Source: Methanoregula sp. (GTDB lineage Archaea; Halobacteriota; Methanomicrobia; Methanomicrobiales; Methanospirillaceae). From it: a stretch of DNA of 44,700 bases. The position numbers and the translations under genes are program-made. The DNA lies in NCBI GenBank assembly GCA_030694985.1, contig JAUYTV010000033.1, positions 1-44,700 of the forward strand, written 5' to 3'. How positions within the stretch are numbered: position 1 is the stretch's first letter; every line of letters begins with the position of its first letter. The notes under the pieces were generated by a model. That model did not search any database. It saw nothing but the letters and a program-made list of their open reading frames with translations, and was not told the DNA's origin. Shown here piece by piece: positions 17,530 to 25,006 of this stretch.

Positions 17530-18126
17530 ATGACGCTCGACCAGTACCGCTCGCATGTGAAAGTGTATTTCGATCCGCTTGTGGCCATTGCGATACGGTG
17601 CCATCTGACCCCGAACTTCTTTACGATCGCTGCCCTCGTAGCATCAGCTGCTGCCGGGATCTTATTTTTCCTGCGGCTCGAACTCTTAGCGATTTTAGCC
17701 GTTGCACTTAATGCGTTTTGTGATTCGATGGACGGTGCTGTTGCCCGCGAGATGAAGTGCCAGAGCAAACGGGGCGACTTTTTAGACCATGCAGTGGACC
17801 GTTACGCAGATATCTTCATCATCACTGGTATCTTTGCCAGCGGCATGGTGCCATGGCAGATCGGCGTACTGGCACTCACCGGTGTGCTGATGGCATCTTA
17901 TCTCGGCACACAGGCGCAGGCAGTGGGTGTAGGGCGCTATTATGGCGGGCTTTTAGGGAGAGCGGACCGGCTTGTGCTGATCATGCTTGTCGGCATCATT
18001 GACATCATCGCTCCCATGACATTCTACTGGCTTAGCTGGTTCGGTTGGCTGCTGCTGTTTTTTGGAATCTTCGGGCACATTACAGCGATTCAGCGGTTCG
18101 CATATGTGTGGGCGAAGGTGGAGTGA
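17530..18126 (+). CDS. CDP-alcohol phosphatidyltransferase (archaetidylinositol-phosphate synthase-like)
   Basis: The 198-residue membrane enzyme has about six helices and the complete CDP-OH-P motif: D65, D68-G69, A72-R73, G82, D86 and D90 (DSMDGAVARE and GDFLDHAVD). These residues bind two metal ions and the CDP-lipid. It would transfer archaetidic acid from CDP-archaeol to an alcohol phosphate, most likely inositol-1-phosphate, to build polar ether lipids. The starting ATG directly abuts the stop of the AK6-like gene, with GAGGTG 8 bases upstream. Repeat R4 begins about 10 bases after the stop. Confidence 0.88.
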   Translation: MTLDQYRSHVKVYFDPLVAIAIRCHLTPNFFTIAALVASAAAGILFFLRLELLAILAVALNAFCDSMDGAVAREMKCQSKRGDFLDHAVDRYADIFIITGIFASGMVPWQIGVLALTGVLMASYLGTQAQAVGVGRYYGGLLGRADRLVLIMLVGIIDIIAPMTFYWLSWFGWLLLFFGIFGHITAIQRFAYVWAKVE

Positions 18127-18134
18127 GGAATTTT

Positions 18135-18420
18135 GGTTCTTTGTCATTTACTACGGGTTGACAAAGAAGACTAATTACGATTTTTAAATGTTAGATTATA
18201 AGGACAGGGGCTAATGCCCCTGTAACCCCGAACATGATGAACGCCGCCGCCCCCGGCGGGGCGCCCCCGCGGCGGTTTTAATGAGTAAATGTTAAACCGC
18301 ATTGCCCCGCCGTGCCTCAAAAAGGCCCTGAGGCGGGGAATCCTCACATTTATTTTTGAACTGTATCTTATCCACACAAAATGTCGGCGAGCCGGAATTT
18401 TCTACTCTCCCCCTTTTTTT
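18135..18420 (+). repeat. Dispersed structured repeat, copy R4 (best preserved, longest)
   Basis: This is the reference copy. It starts CTTTGTCATTTACTACGGG. Hairpin A is perfect: ACAGGGGC (18204-18211), loop TAAT, GCCCCTGT (18216-18223). Hairpin B pairs CCGCCGC (18244-18250) with GCGGCGG (18269-18275) around an inner CCCC/GGGG stem and is followed by TTTTAATGAGTAAATGTT. Hairpin C pairs CCCCGCC (18305-18311) with GGCGGGG (18332-18338). A tail with TTATCCACACAAAATGTC follows. It lies sense-oriented immediately 3' of the phosphatidyltransferase gene and 5' of the lipoprotein gene. Confidence 0.88.
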
Positions 18421-18535
18421 ACCGTAATGCTCGAAAAAAAATGCCGTTCTGATCCTATTTTTGATTCTTTTAAAAAAGCGGTGATAATCTCTGTAGTCTC
18501 CATCTAATTTATTATAATTACAACCGATTTTTAGT

Positions 18536-19258
18536 ATGGACAAAAAAACAATCATGCTCATTTTTTTCTGCATAGCGGCAGTTGTGCTTGCGGGCTGTAT
18601 CTCACAAACTCCTCTACCTGCGCCAGTGACAACGGCAATTCCTACCGCACCTGTAACGATTGTTCCTGTGGATGCACAGACCTGCACAACGAATGCGGAC
18701 TGTGTGCCTGCCCAGTGCTGTCATCCGACCAGCTGTGCGAGGCAGGATGCAAAACCCGTATGCACTGATATCATGTGCACCATGAGCTGCGAAGGTCCGC
18801 TTGACTGCGGTGCCGGCAGCTGCGGGTGCACGAATGGGCGGTGCTCGGTAATACAGGTACGGCCCACCACATTATCGGTTGTAACAAAAACTTCAGTAAC
18901 ACTGACTGCAAGCCCCCAGCGGTACTCACCCATCATGTCCTCTACACCCGGTATTGGGATTACGGTGGATGCCAATGGTTTTGATGCTGACAGATCCCGG
19001 TTTGTATGGAATGCTACGCATGGGAAATTTTTCACCTGGGGCCCACTCAATTACACGGTAACTGATGTAGGAAACCCGGTCACCAATCATGGCGAGAAAC
19101 TTTACTGGTCGTTTACACAAAAACCCGCGTCCATCCTTGAGCCGGTGGTAATTACGGTTACGGCAACAGATGATAAGACCGGCAGGATGATGGGAAGCGC
19201 TAATGTGGTCCTTGTATGGGAAGGGGATAACGCAGTGATGTTAAAGGATATACGGTAG
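18536..19258 (+). CDS. Cysteine-rich lipoprotein of unknown function
   Basis: This is a 240-residue exported lipoprotein: a signal peptide with lipobox LAGC (Cys21), then a Thr/Pro-rich linker (TAIPTAPVTIVP). A small cysteine-rich module follows at about residues 49-102 (TCTTNADCVPAQCCHPTSC and following, ten or more Cys, probably disulfide-bonded outside the cell). The C-terminal beta domain (about 125-240, containing RFVWNATHGKFFTWGP and ITVTATDDKTGRMMG) is a solute- or polymer-binding-like fold that I cannot name. It is a single-gene unit bracketed by inverted repeats R4 and R5. No Shine-Dalgarno is seen; the A/T-rich stretch TTATTATAATTAC about 25 bases upstream fits a leaderless start. 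Confidence 0.85.
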   Translation: MDKKTIMLIFFCIAAVVLAGCISQTPLPAPVTTAIPTAPVTIVPVDAQTCTTNADCVPAQCCHPTSCARQDAKPVCTDIMCTMSCEGPLDCGAGSCGCTNGRCSVIQVRPTTLSVVTKTSVTLTASPQRYSPIMSSTPGIGITVDANGFDADRSRFVWNATHGKFFTWGPLNYTVTDVGNPVTNHGEKLYWSFTQKPASILEPVVITVTATDDKTGRMMGSANVVLVWEGDNAVMLKDIR

Positions 19259-19270
19259 GAAAGGGGGTTT

Positions 19271-19465
19271 CATCATTGAATCGTGTGGGTAAGACCGGTT
19301 ATAAAAAATAAGTTGTGATGTTCCCCCGCCTCAGGGCCTCTCCGAGGCACGGCGGGGCAAGAAGGTTTCAATATTTTAGTCATTAAAACCGCCGCGGGGG
19401 CGTCCCTTCGGGGGCGGCGGCATTAATCCTATTTTGGGATATGGGGGCATCAGCCACCATCATTG
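19271..19465 (-). repeat. Dispersed structured repeat, copy R5 (minus orientation)
   Basis: On the minus strand this reads TGGTGGC-TGAT-GCCCCCA (hairpin A), then ATATCCCAAAATAGGAT (also in R1), then the GC-rich hairpin B ending GCGGCGGTTTTAATGAC, then AAAATATTGAAACCTTCTTG, then hairpin C (CCCCGCC...TGAGGCGGGG). It lies in the convergent gap between the lipoprotein gene and the Schlafen-like gene, sense to the latter. The rest of the gap to 19728 is A/T-rich and holds nothing I can identify. Confidence 0.85.
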
Positions 19466-19728
19466 TAAACTACTCAATTTCTACATTATCCATGCAAAAC
19501 AGCGATGCACCGAAATTTTTATATCTGTACCATAGACTACGGGATTTTTCCCTAAAACTTCAACTACCCATATTCATTTTTTTATGAACTACCTTCATTC
19601 CGAACCGTGGCATCATCCATGATTTTGTTATCTCCTTTCCCGATAATTGTTGATTATTTCATCTGCGTGTTTTCATATCACGGCCCATTTTACTCATTGG
19701 TCACGGTGCTCCCTAAACGAGACCTCGA

Positions 19729-20691
19729 TCAGGAACCCGAGAATCGCGTGAGCGTATAGCGTGTCAGGTTTTTTCCGGTGATTGCGCGGGTGGAGGCATC
19801 GATCCTGACAAAGAAGATCTCTTCTGTACCGGAATCGACAAAGACCGGCTTGTCCGACGGTGTAATATGCAGGTGACAGAGCGTACGGCCGGATACTACC
19901 GGAAATGAGATATGGATAAACCTGCTTGCTGTATCATAGATCTCTAAAAGGTATTTCCTTATGATTGCATCCACGATCATCCGCCGGTACCCGTCAGGGT
20001 TCCGGTCCGCTTCAATCAGTTTGGGATAATCGTTTTCAATTCCGACAACCGTAATGGCATTGTGGATCCGGTCTTCCTTAATCCCGATGACAATATCCCC
20101 GCCATCGGTATTTAAGAACCCGGCGATCGAGCGGGCGATGATGAACTTTGATGCATTGGTCCTGTATTTCCTGACCTCTGCCGATTCACTTTCACTAATC
20201 TGCTCCTTTGTGAGATCAGCACTCCAGAGTGACTGGAGCTTGAACTCCACATGGTCATTTTCTCCTGTTCTTAACATTGCCTGTATTGCATTGACATCCT
20301 CTTCAGGTACCGTGTATGACGAGATCTCCTTTGACCTGAGCACAAACCCTGAGCCTGCTGCTATACCTACAAAGAGCAGTGCCTGTAAGATGATTCCTCC
20401 GATAATCATGGGATCCAGGCTGACAACCGATACGGCAACAATCAGGTAGGCAACCGCACAGATGCCGGCAACATACAAGCCACGGTCCGGATAAAAGTAG
20501 GTGGCATAGAGGATGGGAAAATAGAAGAGCTGGGGGATGATGGTGCCGTACCCGGCTGCCATGGAGATATAGGTGATACCGATAATTGAGATGGTAAACA
20601 AGGCAATGACAAGGAACCTGATTATGTCTGTACGGGGCAGTCGGAACGGCAAAATCCCGGTGAATCCCGGCAGGCTCGTGGACTGGGTCAT
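19729..20691 (-). CDS. Membrane-tethered Schlafen/AlbA_2-domain protein
   Basis: The 320-residue protein has an N-terminal membrane region of about four to five helices (residues 22-120, including YFPILYATYFYPDRGLYVAG). A cytoplasmic AlbA_2 (Schlafen AAA_4, PF04326) domain follows: DHVEFKLQSLWSA near 155, IAGFLNTDGGDIVIGIKED near 205, and ISFPVVSGRTLCHLHITP near 260. AlbA_2 domains occur in transcription regulators and nucleic-acid-binding proteins, and in Schlafen nucleases. The membrane module resembles that of the PAS protein at 25007-25969 (both have xxPILxAxYxFxRxG), suggesting a shared sensory input. A tethered regulator is inferred. The start at 20691 gives a short polar N-terminus before the first helix. 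Confidence 0.78.
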   Translation of the reverse strand: MTQSTSLPGFTGILPFRLPRTDIIRFLVIALFTISIIGITYISMAAGYGTIIPQLFYFPILYATYFYPDRGLYVAGICAVAYLIVAVSVVSLDPMIIGGIILQALLFVGIAAGSGFVLRSKEISSYTVPEEDVNAIQAMLRTGENDHVEFKLQSLWSADLTKEQISESESAEVRKYRTNASKFIIARSIAGFLNTDGGDIVIGIKEDRIHNAITVVGIENDYPKLIEADRNPDGYRRMIVDAIIRKYLLEIYDTASRFIHISFPVVSGRTLCHLHITPSDKPVFVDSGTEEIFFVRIDASTRAITGKNLTRYTLTRFSGS

Positions 20692-20805
20692 GGATGATGA
20701 GGGTTTAGTTCGGGTTGTTTATAAAGGATTGCCGGCACAATGAGGGCAGGAAAGTTCGGGCTGATCCTCACCCCTCATGGTAAAAAGGGGTCTTACCGGT
20801 AACAA

Positions 20806-21453
20806 TTACCGGTCACAGATGTCTGCGATATAGCAGAGGGCTTCAACTGCATCAGTGCGTTTCTGGTCGCAGGCATTGGTATCAACCCATGCAAGGAATC
20901 GCTTGCGGGTAGCCGAATCAACTGCATCCCCCGAACCGGATACGATCGCCGGGTAGGTACGTTTGGGATAGAACAGTGACCGGGCAGAAACCAAAAGTGC
21001 GTCATGCACCGCAGTATCAATAATGCCGCTCTCTTTTGCCCGCTTTAAGGTAAACCGGATATTGATCAAAGGTTCAGAGAGTGACAACCCTGAGTTCGGA
21101 TCGAATACGAGCGCCACTTCATCATCCGATTCCAGTTCGCTGCTCTTGTACATCCGGTAGATCTCACCGATGCCCACCATCCCCAGCGTATCCATCTCAG
21201 CTGCCCGGAGTGCGCCCATGCTCGATGAGCCGACCACCCTTATGCCGCCTTTTAACGCTGCAAGGATCTCCCGGTGGGCAACTGCCGATTCCTGGTGAAA
21301 GACCCCATCGATCAGGCCGATGATTTCAGCACCATCGCGTGCTGCAGTGATGAGATCGCCGCGTTTTGCAGGAGGCCTGTACTCGGCAGTGAGGATCTTT
21401 TCTGCTGATTCCAGGTCAAGGCTTGGCCCGAGAAAGACGATGATCTTTGGCAT
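20806..21453 (-). CDS. tfuA: TfuA-like protein (thioamidation partner of YcaO)
   Basis: The 215-residue protein has TfuA-family features: IIVFLGPSLDLESAEKIL at the start, GEIGLIDGVFHQESAVAHRE-like segment (IIGLIDGVFHQESAVAHREI) and VVGSSSMGALRAAEMD. In methanogens TfuA works with YcaO to convert a glycine of methyl-coenzyme M reductase subunit A to thioglycine, TfuA probably delivering sulfur. It overlaps the 3' end of ycaO by 38 bases, with GGTGA 4-5 bases before its ATG, so the two are co-translated. Genetic evidence for the pair in Methanosarcina is established; here it is inferred from family and context. Confidence 0.93.
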   Translation of the reverse strand: MPKIIVFLGPSLDLESAEKILTAEYRPPAKRGDLITAARDGAEIIGLIDGVFHQESAVAHREILAALKGGIRVVGSSSMGALRAAEMDTLGMVGIGEIYRMYKSSELESDDEVALVFDPNSGLSLSEPLINIRFTLKRAKESGIIDTAVHDALLVSARSLFYPKRTYPAIVSGSGDAVDSATRKRFLAWVDTNACDQKRTDAVEALCYIADICDR

Positions 21454-22627
21454 GCTTCACCCGTTCGCCCCTCCGTTCTGGGTCCATTGCAAAGACTTCA
21501 AGGCCCGGTACAATCACCCGCACGACAGGAATACCAATCTCAACTCTTGTCAGGTCAACAACGATGACCCGGAAAAGACCCTGCTTTGCGAGGGCCGCGA
21601 TGATATTATTGATGTCTTTTAAGAAGTCATCGGTATCGGATGAGGGAATCGTTTTGTAATCCACCGTTCCGTTATCCCGGTACCAGTACCCGTTGATCCT
21701 TTTTGCCCGCTCATAGCCCATCTTCTTGCGGAGATCGGCAATTGTTGTGTCTTCCCTTGCCCCGTGGATCTGGGTGAGCCGGCTCTGGGCAACTTCAGTG
21801 AGTGCCCGCATAACGGCGATCCGTGCGCTGGTATGGGTGCCGATACCGATAGTCAGGAGACTGGGATCTTTTAAGAGCACATCATCTGCTACTGCAGCGA
21901 TAGTCGGTATGCCGATGTCACTTGTTATGTCTCTTATCGTGACTTCGACTTGTGCATCGGCAAATTTCTTCTGCATGTCCTGAATCACCGGATCATCGAT
22001 GCCCACAACTGCGGGGCCGGTGTTCCGCGTTGTCTCGACCAGTGACCAGGCGTCCCGCTCGATGACTTCAGAGAGGGCGTGAAAGATCGCTTCTTCAATG
22101 GTGTTTCCTGAAGCAAGCCCGTTGGTGTTCGTGCGAAAGACTCCCCGGTGCCGTGGGGGGACCGGGTGAAATACTGCAAAGGCAGGAACCCACAAAGTCT
22201 CGTTATTGACAATATCGTACCCCTGGTACCAGGACATGAACCGATCCGTTACTGCACCTTCTGGCAGGATCAGATCTATAGGATTGATGACGGGCTCGCG
22301 GCCTTCAAGTTCCTGGAACAAGGCAACCCGGATCTCCCGGTCGTGCGCCTCGGCTGAATACCGCTCGATGCCTTCCATGATCGCCGATATCCGCGACTCT
22401 TCAATGGTGGCTCCTTTACCGTTATACACGGTGATTGCCCCGTCTTCTGCGGTCGGGCGGATGCAGGAGAAGACCGGAATCCCGATCCGGTCAAGGTTTG
22501 TGATGTCTGCGACACGGGTTATTCCTGCGGCAGGAACTTTAGGTTCTATGCGGGCGAGGGTTTCATCGAGCGGAGAAGCCCGTTGTGTCTCGTGGTTGTA
22601 GGTCTTTTTGCAGGAGTGGAGCTGCAT
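21416..22627 (-). CDS. ycaO: YcaO-type ATP-dependent thioamidation enzyme (McrA thioglycine)
   Basis: The 403-residue YcaO-fold enzyme uses ATP to activate a peptide backbone amide for sulfur insertion. Family residues are visible in SRISAIMEGIERYSAEAHDR (Glu residues of the ATP/Mg site), NTNGLASGNTIEEAIFHALSEVIERDAW and VMRALTEVAQSR. In methanogens it thioamidates the conserved glycine in McrA near the active site. It is the first gene of a two-gene unit with tfuA. No Shine-Dalgarno is seen; a CCTATAAACC box on the minus strand around 22670 could be the promoter with a short leader. Confidence 0.95.
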   Translation of the reverse strand: MQLHSCKKTYNHETQRASPLDETLARIEPKVPAAGITRVADITNLDRIGIPVFSCIRPTAEDGAITVYNGKGATIEESRISAIMEGIERYSAEAHDREIRVALFQELEGREPVINPIDLILPEGAVTDRFMSWYQGYDIVNNETLWVPAFAVFHPVPPRHRGVFRTNTNGLASGNTIEEAIFHALSEVIERDAWSLVETTRNTGPAVVGIDDPVIQDMQKKFADAQVEVTIRDITSDIGIPTIAAVADDVLLKDPSLLTIGIGTHTSARIAVMRALTEVAQSRLTQIHGAREDTTIADLRKKMGYERAKRINGYWYRDNGTVDYKTIPSSDTDDFLKDINNIIAALAKQGLFRVIVVDLTRVEIGIPVVRVIVPGLEVFAMDPERRGERVKHAKDHRLSRAKP

Positions 22628-22813
22628 GGATGAATCTCTTATCTAGTAAGTGGACACTTTTCAGGTTTATAGGTGATTATTTTTAGTTGGAGAGGTATCT
22701 TTTCCGGAAAGGAGGTAACTCACTGGCTGGGATTTCTGGCCTGCCATGTTTTAATACTATGAATCTGTTTTTTGGCTGTGTGAGTATTACAGGTGTAAAA
22801 AAATGGTAACTAT

Positions 22814-24082
22814 TCAGATGCCCAGAAGGAATTTCCAGACAGGGATGATTTGCACACCGTCCTTTTCACCCTCGCCCTCAACATCAAGAAGATATAGATC
22901 TGTTGTTTTATCGGAAAATTTTTCTCTGAATTTTAGTAACTGCTTTACCTCATGTTGTTTATTTTTCACTTCGATTGCAACAAGTCCCTCTTCGGTTTCT
23001 GCTACAAAATCCACTTCAAAGCCATTGCGGTAAAAGAATTTTGAGCCGGTCTGGCAGGCAACAAGGTTCTCCAGCATAAGGGGTAAGACCCGGTCCAGGT
23101 TCTGGTTTAGGGCAAATGCAAGGTTTGGGCTTGAAAAATATACCTTTTTTAACTTTCTCATGCTTGCAAGGGCACCCCCCCGGTAATTGTAGACAAACCG
23201 TATGAGAAGACCGTATTCCAGGTACTCAAAATAGTTCGCAACGGTTCTTTGGTCCCGGCCAAGATTTTTTGAAATCTCGCTGTACTTTACGATCATTCCG
23301 GGATTTTTCCCAACCAGAGCAATAATATTTCTGAGAAGTTCAATGTCTCGAATCCCGAATTCTTCCGGTAGATCGCGGTAGATCACCCGCTCGATGATGG
23401 TGTTTAACAGGTTTTTTTTTGCAAATGCCTCATCAGTTTCCCGTGCAAGTTCCGGAAACTGCCCGTACTTGAGGTACCGGTAAAAAAGGGGGATGACCTC
23501 CCGCTTTAAGAGATCCGGGTCTTTCTTTATCACCAGGGTATTTTTGCCATTGAGTTCGAGGAACTCTTCAAACGAGAGTGGGGGTAAGGTAAAGTCAAGG
23601 ATACGGCCGGCAAGGCTCTCCGTTGATCTTTTTCTTAAGCCTGCTGAGGCTGAACCTGACAGGAAAAATCTGATATCCGGGTAGAGATCATAATACGTTT
23701 TTATGGTATTTTCCCAACCATCCTGTTTCTGGATCTCATCGAAAAACAGGTATAATGGGTCTTTGGAATCCTCGATACTGCTGTGCAGGATCACCTTCTG
23801 GTAGCTCTCGAGCACATCTTTTAGGGTAAATGTTGCGTCATCAAAAGAAAAATACAGGATGTGCCGGGGATTGACGTTTTTGAGCAGACTTTCTATAACC
23901 TGCATCATCAGGGTGGTCTTTCCAACTCGTCTCAGGCCATAGACAAGAAGTATCTGGCGCCTTTTTAGATAGGGTTCAATGGAGAAATAGAGTTTTCTCC
24001 TGTACTTTTGTGTCCATTCCGTGGGTACACCCCCTTTTGTCCACCAGGGATTGAACCGCTCCAGCTCTTCGATTGGCACCAT
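22814..24082 (-). CDS. AAA-family ATPase with DUF4143 (AAA_14 type)
   Basis: The 422-residue protein has Walker A GLRRVGKTT (49-57), Walker B YLFFDEIQ (111-118), sensor 1 FFLSGSASAGL and the arginine-rich SLAGRILDFTLPPLSFEEFL motif of the AAA_14/DUF4143 family. A winged-helix-like part follows (KNLGRDQRTVANYFEYLEYG). The C-terminus (YRNGFEVDFVAETEEGLVAIEVKNKQ) looks like a PD-(D/E)xK nuclease-like fold of unclear activity. Such ATPases are common, often mobile or stress-linked, in archaea, with no settled role. It is a single-gene unit; its promoter carries two matching palindromes (24087-24134), suggesting specific regulation. Confidence 0.88.
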   Translation of the reverse strand: MVPIEELERFNPWWTKGGVPTEWTQKYRRKLYFSIEPYLKRRQILLVYGLRRVGKTTLMMQVIESLLKNVNPRHILYFSFDDATFTLKDVLESYQKVILHSSIEDSKDPLYLFFDEIQKQDGWENTIKTYYDLYPDIRFFLSGSASAGLRKRSTESLAGRILDFTLPPLSFEEFLELNGKNTLVIKKDPDLLKREVIPLFYRYLKYGQFPELARETDEAFAKKNLLNTIIERVIYRDLPEEFGIRDIELLRNIIALVGKNPGMIVKYSEISKNLGRDQRTVANYFEYLEYGLLIRFVYNYRGGALASMRKLKKVYFSSPNLAFALNQNLDRVLPLMLENLVACQTGSKFFYRNGFEVDFVAETEEGLVAIEVKNKQHEVKQLLKFREKFSDKTTDLYLLDVEGEGEKDGVQIIPVWKFLLGI

Positions 24083-24086
24083 AATT

Positions 24087-24134
24087 ACATCTTGATGTTA
24101 TAATTATTTGAAAGTTATGACATCCTGATGTCAT
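24087..24134 (-). promoter_or_regulatory. Promoter of the AAA/DUF4143 ATPase with two palindromic operator-like sites
   Basis: On the minus strand two related palindromes flank a TATA-like AATTATAAC: ATGACATC-AG-GATGTCAT (24117-24134) upstream, and ACATC-AA-GATGT (24087-24098) only a few bases before the ATG at 24082. The spacing puts one site at the BRE/TATA side and one at the expected transcription start, the usual arrangement for repression in archaea. The binding protein is unknown. Confidence 0.55.
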
Positions 24135-24433
24135 AGTTTGTTTTTAATTTTCCATGGTACCCGACACAGGTGACGGAGTATATAGAGGAAAAAAATTCCT
24201 ATGTAACGCTGGATTACTTTATTTCTGCGATAACCTGACACGTACCAGGCTTAGTCTTTTTCTGGGAAATTCCTGATATCAGCGTCACTACTATCGGTAA
24301 AAGCGGGAACGCCGGGCAAAGGTACATGGTTCGAGATGATGGTACCAAAAGGCGGGTACCGGCTCACCGGTTAGTCTGAATCAACTTATTTTATTTAAAA
24401 AAAAGGACACTATTGGTATCTGCATGTGTGTAC
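24135..24433. other. Intergenic region without recognisable genes
   Basis: Between the ATPase promoter and the end of the KaiC-like gene I see no credible coding frame. A run of eight A's at 24397-24404 gives a T8 tract on the minus strand, a likely terminator for the KaiC-like gene. A small inverted repeat ACCGG/CCGGT lies at about 24357-24371. Nothing else is recognised. Confidence 0.5.
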
Positions 24434-24997
24434 TTATCCCACCTTCTCCTCCGGAAACTCGATCAGATCATCGGCAAAGGTGGTGAGCTGGGAAAGGAGC
24501 ACCGGGTCGAGTCCTTTTTCCACCGCAAGTAAGATCCCTGCGATGTTCATGATCCGTAACTTGCTGATGATGAAATGGATAAATTTCGTAAGATCGGAAG
24601 AGCTCGAATGGATGAGCATGGCATTGACCGAGTCGAGAAAGATTATGGTTTTTTCCCCCTCGAACTTTTTTAAGATGGTGGTCACAGCGATACCCATTGC
24701 CGTTAAATCGTTTGGTTTTGAGACAAACTTGCAATTCTTAAGATTTTCCGGAGCTGACCCGGTTGCATACAGAGTGATCGCATCGATAAAGAAGATACGG
24801 TCGGTATCAATACCGTTCCGCCCGTAGAAATCCATGAGAAATGCTGCGGGCTGGTTGACGCAGATCATAATGATGCGCAGGCTGCTCGATTTCTGGATCT
24901 CTTTGATCATCTGGAGTGTGTTTTTTCGGTAGGTTAGTGAAGGGGAGAGGGCAAGGATGATGCGCTTGTCGTCTTCATGAATCGTGAATTCCGTCAT
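24434..24997 (-). CDS. RecA/KaiC-like protein lacking a Walker A motif
   Basis: The 187-residue soluble protein has the alternating strand-helix pattern of a RecA/KaiC core: RIIMICVNQPAAFL, DRIFFIDAITLYAT, KTIIFLDSVNAMLIH (Walker B-like) and NIAGILLAVEKGLDP. No GxxxxGK(S/T) is present at the N-terminus, so ATP binding of the usual kind is unlikely. Similar degenerate KaiC-like (DUF835/DUF7504-like) proteins accompany archaeal sensory proteins. It begins 9 bases after the stop of the PAS membrane protein and is almost certainly cotranscribed with it. I infer a signalling output role; the exact family name is uncertain. Confidence 0.7.
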   Translation of the reverse strand: MTEFTIHEDDKRIILALSPSLTYRKNTLQMIKEIQKSSSLRIIMICVNQPAAFLMDFYGRNGIDTDRIFFIDAITLYATGSAPENLKNCKFVSKPNDLTAMGIAVTTILKKFEGEKTIIFLDSVNAMLIHSSSSDLTKFIHFIISKLRIMNIAGILLAVEKGLDPVLLSQLTTFADDLIEFPEEKVG

Positions 24998-25006
24998 CGG
25001 CTGCCC

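Noticed and set aside
18171-18377. Minus-strand peptides across R2 and R4 sharing SLKPPRGRPA and GGGVHHV
   Set aside because: The similarity follows from the DNA repeat itself; other copies break the frame, and the conserved feature is the hairpins, not a protein.
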